Shown here: positions 13,454-18,799 of the stretch, piece after piece
Numbering within the stretch: position 1 is the stretch's first letter
How the letters are laid out: each line of letters starts with the position of its first letter
Assembly: GCA_035513175.1 (NCBI GenBank)
Contig: DATKCN010000283.1
Location: 1 to 18,799 of the forward strand
Reading direction: 5' to 3'
DNA: 18,799 nt
From: DATKCN01 sp035513175
Lineage (GTDB): Bacteria > Chloroflexota > Chloroflexia > Thermomicrobiales > CFX8
The notes under the pieces: generated by a model
Databases searched by the model: none
Seen by the model: the letters and a program-made list of their open reading frames with translations, nothing else
What the model was told of the DNA's origin: nothing
Position numbers and translations under genes: made by a program

Positions 13454-15344
13454 TGGGAGCGACGACTGCGAGCACCTGGCGGCTGCCGGCGAGGTCGCCG
13501 GGAGCGCAGGCGAGCGACGAGACGACGCCGGCGAACGGCGCGGCCAGCGCGATCTCGATCTTCATCGCGGTCATCACGACGAGCACCTCCCCCTCGGACA
13601 CCGGCTGCCCGGTCGTCACGTTCACCGCGACGACCGTGCCAGGCATCGGGGCGCGGACCATGCCGTCCTGGCGGGCGGTCTCGCTGCCGGCATGGGGGCG
13701 GACGCCGGTCTTGACGATCCAGCGTCCAGTGGCGTTCGACAGCTCGAAGCCATCGGGCCGCTCCAGCACGAGCGACGGGCAGTCCCGCGGCGCATCTTCA
13801 GCCGGATGGCCCGGATCATCTACGGTCCAGCCCGAGCGGGTCCGGCGGAGCTCTACCCTGTGATCCCAGCCGCCGCTCTCGTCGCCATGGAACACCTGCG
13901 ACGCCTGTCCGACCAGACGGAACGGCCCGGCGGCGTCCCACGCCGCTCCGGACGCCTGCGCGTGGAGCAGCCGCGCCACGACGGGCGCGAGGTCGAGCGG
14001 CGCGCGGGCTGCGTCCGGCAGCCTGAATGCCTCAGCCGTCGACAGGTTGTGCTCGGCGCGCGCGAACGCGTCGGAGCCGGCCAGATGGAAGAGCCAGGCG
14101 CGGTTGGTGGCGACTCCGCCTATCTCGATCGCCGCGCACGCCTCCCGCAGTCGCCTGACGGCGCTGTCCCGGGTTGCTCCGGCCACGATGATCTTGGCGA
14201 TCATCGAGTCGTAGGCGTCGGGGATCGTGTCACCGGCCTCGTACCCGGAATCGACCCGCAGGTGGGGCAGCCGCGGCCACGCGAGCGCGCGGATCGTGCC
14301 GGGGTTCGGCGCGAAGCCGTTGAGCGGGTCCTCCGCATAGAGCCGGGCCTGAATCGCGTGTCCTGTCGGCTCTTGCACGGCTGGCAGGTCGGTGGTGTAC
14401 GCCAGCGACACCTGAACCCCAACGAGATCGACGCCGGCCACCTCCTCGGTTACGGTGTGCTCGACCTGCAGGCGCGGGTTGATTTCAAGGAACACGAGCT
14501 GACCACCCGCGCCGAGCAGGAACTCGACCGTGGCGACCCCCTGCAGCTCGACGCTCTCAGCCAGCGCGACGGCATGCCCGTGCATCTCGGCGCGCAATTC
14601 GTCGCTCAGGCCGGGGGCGGGCGCCTCCTCGATCACCTTCTGATGGCGGCGCTGGATCGAGCAATCCCGGTCGCCCAACGCGACGGCCCTGTCCCCATTG
14701 CCGGCGACCTGCACCTCGACGTGGCGCGCGCCCTCCAGGTAGCGTTCGAGGTACAGCCGGTCTCCCGCACCCGACGCGCCTGCCTCGCGGGCAGCCGAAC
14801 GGACCGCGCTTCGCAGCTCCTCAGGACCGCGAGCGACGCGCAGCCCGCGGCCTCCGCCGCCCCCGGCGATCTTGGCGATCAGCGGGAACCCGATCTGCTC
14901 CGCGGCTGCCAGCCAGCCGGATTCGTCGTCGAGGGCCAGCGGGTTGCTGGCGGCCAGCACCGGCGCCCCGCAGCGCACGGCGACCTCACGCGTGGCGATC
15001 TTGTCGCCGCAGAGCGCCAGCGTCTCCGGCGACGGACCGATGAAGGTGATGCCGTGCTCTCGGCAGAGGGACGACAGCTCCGGGCGCTCGCTAAGGAAGC
15101 CGTAGCCCGGGTGCAGAGCCACGGCGCCGGCGCGCAGCGCGGCGGCGATGACGAGCCGCGGGTCCAGCTCGGACCCTGCCGGTCCGACCAGCTCGACGCG
15201 CCCAATGTCGCGCGCGACGTAGGACTCGATGTCCGGCTCGCCAAGCAGCACGACGGGCTGCCACCCAGCGGGACGCAGCGTGCGGGCGATGCGGATGGCG
15301 ATTTCGCCCCGGTTGGCGATGGCGACGACGCGTCCCAACGACAT
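13419..15344 (-). CDS. Acyl-CoA (3-methylcrotonyl-CoA) carboxylase, biotin carboxylase and biotin carrier subunit
   Basis: The 641-residue alpha subunit carboxylates its own biotin using ATP and bicarbonate. The N-terminal biotin carboxylase part (1-445) shows ANRGEIAIRIART (10-22), HPGYGFLSE (78-86), the Gly-rich ATP loop GGGGGRG (161-167), RDCSIQRRHQKVIEE (226-240) and EINPRLQVEHTVTE (287-300). A linker follows, and the C-terminal biotinyl domain (about 562-630) has the biotin attachment Lys595 in AMKIE. The residue before AMK is Thr where Glu is usual; this is tolerated in some families but is worth noting. The ATG shares one base with the stop of the hydratase gene (TGATG), so the two are coupled. 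Assignment to methylcrotonyl-CoA comes from the beta subunit and the lyase next door; propionyl- or geranyl-CoA are less likely. Confidence 0.9.
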   Translation of the reverse strand: MSLGRVVAIANRGEIAIRIARTLRPAGWQPVVLLGEPDIESYVARDIGRVELVGPAGSELDPRLVIAAALRAGAVALHPGYGFLSERPELSSLCREHGITFIGPSPETLALCGDKIATREVAVRCGAPVLAASNPLALDDESGWLAAAEQIGFPLIAKIAGGGGGRGLRVARGPEELRSAVRSAAREAGASGAGDRLYLERYLEGARHVEVQVAGNGDRAVALGDRDCSIQRRHQKVIEEAPAPGLSDELRAEMHGHAVALAESVELQGVATVEFLLGAGGQLVFLEINPRLQVEHTVTEEVAGVDLVGVQVSLAYTTDLPAVQEPTGHAIQARLYAEDPLNGFAPNPGTIRALAWPRLPHLRVDSGYEAGDTIPDAYDSMIAKIIVAGATRDSAVRRLREACAAIEIGGVATNRAWLFHLAGSDAFARAEHNLSTAEAFRLPDAARAPLDLAPVVARLLHAQASGAAWDAAGPFRLVGQASQVFHGDESGGWDHRVELRRTRSGWTVDDPGHPAEDAPRDCPSLVLERPDGFELSNATGRWIVKTGVRPHAGSETARQDGMVRAPMPGTVVAVNVTTGQPVSEGEVLVVMTAMKIEIALAAPFAGVVSSLACAPGDLAGSRQVLAVVAPSESKETEAERD

Positions 15345-16132
15345 CAGGCGTCCACATTCCAGGCGGCGGGCCGCTTTTCAAGATACGCGCGCATGCCTTC
15401 CTGTCCTTCCGGGTCGGCCCTGCGGTCTGCGGCCAACTCCATGCAGCGCCGGCGCTGCTCGTCCAGCGCGAGGTTGCCGAAGGCGACGTCGTTGACGAGC
15501 AGCTTGGAGTCGCGCATCGAGCCGGGCGCGTTGGCGCGGATATGGGACACCCATTCGTCGACGACAGTGTCGAGGCCCGCCTCCGGCACGGCGCGCTGGA
15601 TGAGACCGGTCCGCAGGGCTTCGGCGGCGCCGAACGGCTCGGCCAGCAACATCATGGCCCGCGCGTGACGGGGACCGACGGCGCGCACGACGCTCGTGCC
15701 GATCATCGCGGCCACGAGGCCCAGCCGCGCTTCCGAGAGCGAGAAGCGCGTGTCATCGGCGGCGACGACGAGGTCGGCGGCGGCGATCAGCCCCAACGCC
15801 CCGCCAAAGGCCGCGCGCTGCACGCGGGCGATGACCGGCTTGGGCGCGACAGTTATCGCCTCCAGCAGGTCAAACAGCCGGCCGCCGTCGGAGAGCAGCG
15901 CGTCGCGGTCGGTGGCGACGCGGTACTGGTTCACGTCCGCCCCGGCGCAGAAGACGCGGCCGGCGCCCGCCAGCACGATGGCGCGCGCGTCGGGGTCGGC
16001 GCTGGCGCGGTCGAGGCCGTCGCGCAGCGCCTGCACCAGCTCGCGCGCCAGCGCGTTGCGGACCTCCGGCCGGTTCATCGTCAGCCAAATGGCCGCGCCG
16101 CGCCGCTCATACAGGAGAATGTCGTCGTCCAT
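15344..16132 (-). CDS. Enoyl-CoA hydratase/isomerase, probably methylglutaconyl-CoA hydratase
   Basis: This 262-residue crotonase-fold protein likely hydrates 3-methylglutaconyl-CoA to HMG-CoA, the step between the carboxylase and the lyase encoded beside it. FCAGAD (61-66) and GGALG (110-114) form the CoA-thioester oxyanion hole, and SLSEARLG (131-138) gives the catalytic Glu134. The first catalytic Glu of fatty-acid hydratases is replaced by Gly114. The same change occurs in LiuC-type hydratases as I recall them, which supports this role over general beta-oxidation. AAGGA stands 6 nt before the ATG at 16132, and the gene starts 36 nt after the carboxylase beta stop. Confidence 0.87.
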   Translation of the reverse strand: MDDDILLYERRGAAIWLTMNRPEVRNALARELVQALRDGLDRASADPDARAIVLAGAGRVFCAGADVNQYRVATDRDALLSDGGRLFDLLEAITVAPKPVIARVQRAAFGGALGLIAAADLVVAADDTRFSLSEARLGLVAAMIGTSVVRAVGPRHARAMMLLAEPFGAAEALRTGLIQRAVPEAGLDTVVDEWVSHIRANAPGSMRDSKLLVNDVAFGNLALDEQRRRCMELAADRRADPEGQEGMRAYLEKRPAAWNVDA

Positions 16133-16168
16133 CGCGCGTCCTTCAGTCGTTCAGGCAGGCCGGTTCAC

Positions 16169-17752
16169 TTACATGCGCAGCACGCCGATTGGCGACGGCT
16201 CGATTGGCGTGTTGAGCGTCGCTTCGAGCGCCAGGCCCAGCACCGTGCGGGTGTCGCGCGGGTCGATCACTCCGTCATCCCACAGGCGGGCGGTCGCGAA
16301 CCAGGGCGACGTCTCCTGCTCGTAGCGGGCCTGGGTCTCGGCGCGAATGGTGGCGGCCCGCTCGGGGCCGGCCAGGTCATCGCGCGCGCGGCCAACGGTC
16401 GCCAGCACCCCGGCTGCCTGCTCGCCCCCCATGACGGCCACGCGGGCCGTCGGCCAGGTGAACAGGAAGCGCGGGTCGTAGCCGCGCCCGCACATGGCGT
16501 AGTTGCCGGCGCCATACGAGGCGCCAGTGATGAGCGTCAGTTTGGGAACCTGAGCGGCGGCGACCGCCGACACCATCTTGGCGCCGTCGCGGGCGATGCC
16601 GCCGTGCTCCGCCTCCCGCCCGACCAGGAAGCCGGTGATGTTCTGGACGAAGAGCAGCGGAATGCGCTGCTGGGCGCAGAGCATGATGAAGTGCGCGCCC
16701 TTGCGGGCCGAGTCGCTGAACAGCACGCCGTTGTTGGCCACAACCCCGACGGGGATGCCGAACAGTCGCCCGTAGCCGCAGACGAGCGTTTCGGCATAGT
16801 CACGCTTGAACTCGTCGAGCACGCCGCCGTCGAGGACGCGCCGCAGGATCGGTCGCGGATCGGATGGCGTGCGCGGGTCGGGCGGCACGAGGCCCAGCAG
16901 GTCATCGGGGTCCTCATCCGGGTCGCGCGTTGGCAGACGCTCCCAGGGCAGCGCCGGGACCGCACGGCAGGGAACGGACATCAGGCGGCGCGCGAGCTGC
17001 AGCGCGTGCTCCTCGTTCTCCGCGATGTAGTCGACGACGCCGCTGATCCTGCCGTGCGCGTCGGCCCCGCCCAGCTCCTCGGCGGTGATCTCCTCGCCGG
17101 TGGCGGCCTTCACCAACGGCGGACCGCCCAGGAAGATGGTGCCCGCGCCACGCACGATGACCGCCTCATCCGACATGGCCGGCACGTAGGCGCCCCCGGC
17201 GGTGCAGGAGCCCAGCACTACCGCGACCTGGCGAATGCCCGCCGCCGACAGCAGCGCCTGGTTGCGGAAGATGCGTCCAAAGTGCTCGCGGTCCGGGAAC
17301 ACCTCGCTCTGCAGCGGCAGGAAGGCGCCGCCGGAATCGACCAGGTACAGGCACGGCAGGCGGTTCTGCTGGGCGATCTCCTGGGCGCGCAGGTGCTTCT
17401 TGACGGTCAGAGGATAGTACGTGCCGCCCTTGACGGTGGGATCGTTGGCGACGACGACGATCTCGCGCCCAGCCACGCGCCCGATGCCGGTGACCATGCC
17501 CGCGCCGGGCGCGTCCCCGTCATACATGTCGTCGGCGGCCAGCGGCGACAGCTCCATGAATGGAGAGGCGGGGTCGAGCACGCGGTCCACCCGTTCGCGC
17601 ACCGGCAGCTTGCCACGCTGCCGGGAGCGTTCCTGAGCCTCCGGACCGCCGCCGAGCGCGACGCGCTCCAGCCGCGACCGCAGCTCGTCGACGAGCCGCA
17701 GGTTGGCCTCGCGCCAGTCCTCTCGGACAGCAGTCTGCGCCGCGGTCAGCAT
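16169..17752 (-). CDS. 3-Methylcrotonyl-CoA carboxylase carboxyltransferase (beta) subunit
   Basis: This 527-residue carboxyltransferase moves the carboxyl group from biotin to the acyl-CoA. Its two crotonase-like halves lie at about 30-270 and 290-510. DSGGAFLPLQSEVFPD (139-154) and the stretch EHFGRIFRNQA (156-166) are characteristic of methylcrotonyl-CoA carboxylase beta and not propionyl-CoA carboxylase. GSCTAGGAYVPAMSDE (181-196) and GASYGAGNYAMCGRGYDPR near the C-terminus make the active-site oxyanion holes. The final residues, NTPIEPSPIGVLRM, also match the family. Length is normal. The ATG at 17752 has GAGGAG about 11 nt upstream, a somewhat long spacing. It is the first gene of the leucine cluster; isovaleryl-CoA dehydrogenase, often adjacent in liu operons, is absent here. 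Confidence 0.94.
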   Translation of the reverse strand: MLTAAQTAVREDWREANLRLVDELRSRLERVALGGGPEAQERSRQRGKLPVRERVDRVLDPASPFMELSPLAADDMYDGDAPGAGMVTGIGRVAGREIVVVANDPTVKGGTYYPLTVKKHLRAQEIAQQNRLPCLYLVDSGGAFLPLQSEVFPDREHFGRIFRNQALLSAAGIRQVAVVLGSCTAGGAYVPAMSDEAVIVRGAGTIFLGGPPLVKAATGEEITAEELGGADAHGRISGVVDYIAENEEHALQLARRLMSVPCRAVPALPWERLPTRDPDEDPDDLLGLVPPDPRTPSDPRPILRRVLDGGVLDEFKRDYAETLVCGYGRLFGIPVGVVANNGVLFSDSARKGAHFIMLCAQQRIPLLFVQNITGFLVGREAEHGGIARDGAKMVSAVAAAQVPKLTLITGASYGAGNYAMCGRGYDPRFLFTWPTARVAVMGGEQAAGVLATVGRARDDLAGPERAATIRAETQARYEQETSPWFATARLWDDGVIDPRDTRTVLGLALEATLNTPIEPSPIGVLRM

Positions 17753-17806
17753 CAGCGGGCAATCTCCTCACGCGGGTCCGGCACGTCGAGCCTGCCCCGT
17801 CGCGCG

Positions 17807-18373
17807 CTAGACGGCGGCTCGCGCGCGGGCGGGCGTCGTTGCGTCGGCGAAGCCGAGCAGGCCCTTGGACAGGCGCATCTCGCCAATGTGGTTCCACGAG
17901 TGGGCGACGACGTGCTGCGCGCGCAATCCAGTCGACGAGGGTTGGCCCATGAACGTCGTCTCACGCGTCAACTCGGCTTCGTCCGCGCCGGCCAGATAGG
18001 CGCGCGTTTCCGCGAGGAGCTGCTCGTGGTAGCGGCGCAGCGGCTCCATCCGGTACGGAATCTCGTCGACCTCCTCGTCGGTGTAGCCGAAGCCGTTGCC
18101 CGCTCCGCGCCCGCCCTTGCCGTCGGGGTTGTAGCCCATCGACTCGCTGTGCCCACCACGATGCCAGGCGTCCTCGGACGGCCGCCTGCCGTGGATGAGG
18201 ACATTGAGGTCCAGGTCCCAGACGCGCAGGATGTGGAAGTAGATGAAGCCAAGCGGGTTCAACTCCGGACCGGGCCGTCGCGCGAGCGTGTCATCATCGA
18301 TCTCCGACAGGACGTTGTCCAGCATGGTGGACATCGCATCGATCTGCTGCTGGTAGATCCCGGCGATGGACAT
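17807..18373 (-). CDS. DinB-like four-helix-bundle protein
   Basis: This 188-residue protein has the DinB/YfiT pattern of metal-binding His residues: His47 in YFHILRVWD, and His158 and His162 in AHSWNHIGEM near the C-terminus. Known members are metal-dependent thiol S-transferases (mycothiol or bacillithiol), maleylpyruvate isomerases, or of unknown role, so no function can be stated. The ATG at 18373 is chosen because GGGGAGGAG (18389-18381) lies 7 nt upstream. A longer open frame to 18508 runs through the neighbouring transporter gene and has a non-protein-like Arg-rich beginning. The middle (62-97) is rich in Gly, His and Asp and may be a loop. It ends 54 nt before the carboxylase beta gene, but no link to leucine breakdown is evident. 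Confidence 0.82.
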   Translation of the reverse strand: MSIAGIYQQQIDAMSTMLDNVLSEIDDDTLARRPGPELNPLGFIYFHILRVWDLDLNVLIHGRRPSEDAWHRGGHSESMGYNPDGKGGRGAGNGFGYTDEEVDEIPYRMEPLRRYHEQLLAETRAYLAGADEAELTRETTFMGQPSSTGLRAQHVVAHSWNHIGEMRLSKGLLGFADATTPARARAAV

Positions 18374-18380
18374 GGGTGGT

Positions 18381-18389
18381 CTCCTCCCC
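18381..18389 (-). promoter_or_regulatory. Ribosome binding site of the DinB-like gene
   Basis: GGGGAGGAG on the minus strand sits 7 nt before the ATG at 18373. It is the strongest Shine-Dalgarno site seen in the window and decides the start. Confidence 0.75.
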
Positions 18390-18403
18390 TGTGTGGTCGA
18401 AGA

Positions 18404-18442
18404 GCGGCGGTCTCTATGTGACAGTCTACCCGCAACCGCCGC
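18404..18442 (-). repeat. Inverted repeat just after the transporter stop codon
   Basis: GCGGCGGT (18404-18411) and ACCGCCGC (18435-18442) are perfect 8-bp arms with a 23-nt loop, starting 2 nt after the transporter stop on the minus strand. A G+C-rich stem at this place could be a weak terminator between the transporter and DinB-like genes. The loop is long and no T-run follows, so I do not call it a terminator outright. Confidence 0.35.
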
Positions 18443-18444
18443 GA

Positions 18445-18799
18445 TCACGCAGTAGTAAGCCCGTCCGGCTCGGCGGGATCGAGCGCCGGTTGCGCGGGCT
18501 GGGACCAAGTGACGGCGGCCAGCGCGGCGATCGCGGTGAACACCGCTGTCACGGCGGCCAGCGCCAGCATGGTCGGGTGATAGCCGAACGTGTCGATCGC
18601 GAGGGCCGTGAGCAGCGCGCCGATACTGCTGCCAAGGAACAGGGAGAAGGCGAACAGCGAGACGCCGGTGGCGCGCGCGGTCGGCGCCAGCTCGGTCGCG
18701 CGCGTCTGGAATGTCGAGTGCATGACGGTGAACGAGCCGCCGAGCACGAACATCGCGATTGGGAAGAATACGACGGCCGGCTGCAGGATGACGACGGCG
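18445..18799 (-). CDS. Major facilitator superfamily transporter, C-terminal part (runs off the window)
   Basis: The frame is open from the window edge to a stop at 18445, giving about 117 residues. Three to four hydrophobic helices alternate with short polar loops. The segment TFQTRATELAPTARATGVSLFAF resembles the loop and helix 10-11 region of drug/sugar efflux MFS proteins, where 'R-A-T' and 'G-x-x-x-S' recur. A Pro/Ala-rich tail follows the last helix. The ATG at 18753 is internal, because hydrophobic in-frame sequence continues upstream of it (AVVILQPAVVFFPIA). The substrate is unknown. The N-terminal two-thirds lie beyond the right edge. Confidence 0.75.
   Translation of the reverse strand, partial: AVVILQPAVVFFPIAMFVLGGSFTVMHSTFQTRATELAPTARATGVSLFAFSLFLGSSIGALLTALAIDTFGYHPTMLALAAVTAVFTAIAALAAVTWSQPAQPALDPAEPDGLTTA

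Noticed and set aside
13200..15668. 822-codon open frame on the plus strand opposite the carboxylase alpha gene
   Set aside because: The opposite strand encodes an intact biotin carboxylase with all motifs; this frame has none.
15542..18421. 959-codon open frame on the plus strand across hydratase, carboxylase beta and DinB-like genes
   Set aside because: It crosses three well-supported genes and two intergenic gaps, has no recognisable domain and shows shadow-frame composition.
17807..18508. Longer, 233-residue form of the DinB-like protein
   Set aside because: The additional 45 residues are Arg-rich, overlap the transporter gene and lack a ribosome site, whereas ATG 18373 has a very strong one.

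Overview
This GC-rich window (roughly two-thirds G+C by eye) is densely coded and bacterial, with single-copy metabolic, signalling and transport genes. No rRNA, tRNA, CRISPR array or insertion sequence was seen. A free-standing coenzyme F420 ligase (CofE) beside an F420-type PPOX reductase, frequent GTG/TTG starts, paired ABC-2 ATPase/permease genes and a HD-GYP/GGDEF protein with many GAF domains suggest a soil- or heat-associated Chloroflexota (Thermomicrobia-like). An actinomycete is the main alternative. This placement is inference; no marker gene is present.

Layout. (1) 118-1857, plus strand: a membrane-anchored sulfite-oxidase-fold molybdopterin oxidoreductase, preceded by a small inverted repeat. 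(2) 7624 down to 1854, minus strand: a compact seven-gene run in the order arginase-fold protein, ABC ATPase, ABC permease, ABC ATPase, ABC permease, PPOX-type reductase, CofE. The first five genes are joined by 4- and 11-nt overlaps and one 32-nt gap; the last two follow at 47 and 32 nt. (3) 7704-8681, plus strand: an NAD-dependent epimerase/dehydratase, divergent from the arginase-fold gene. (4) 12313 down to 8675, minus strand: a very large soluble c-di-GMP protein with about five GAF domains, HD-GYP and GGDEF. (5) A 225-nt intergenic region (12314-12538) rich in inverted repeats. (6) 17752 down to 12539, minus strand: a leucine-catabolism cluster in the order methylcrotonyl-CoA carboxylase beta, enoyl-CoA hydratase, carboxylase alpha (biotin carboxylase plus biotin carrier), HMG-CoA lyase. 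(7) Upstream of it on the same strand, a DinB-like protein and the C-terminal end of a major facilitator transporter that runs off the window.

How the genes fit together. The leucine cluster holds the three steps from 3-methylcrotonyl-CoA through 3-methylglutaconyl-CoA and HMG-CoA to acetoacetate plus acetyl-CoA. Isovaleryl-CoA dehydrogenase is not in the window. The 1.9-7.6 kb run is the least explained part: an arginase-fold enzyme with altered active-site residues is translationally coupled to two ABC-2 export pairs and followed by F420 genes. Two convergent gene pairs (molybdo-enzyme/cofE and epimerase/c-di-GMP gene) overlap at their stop codons, leaving no room for a terminator between them.
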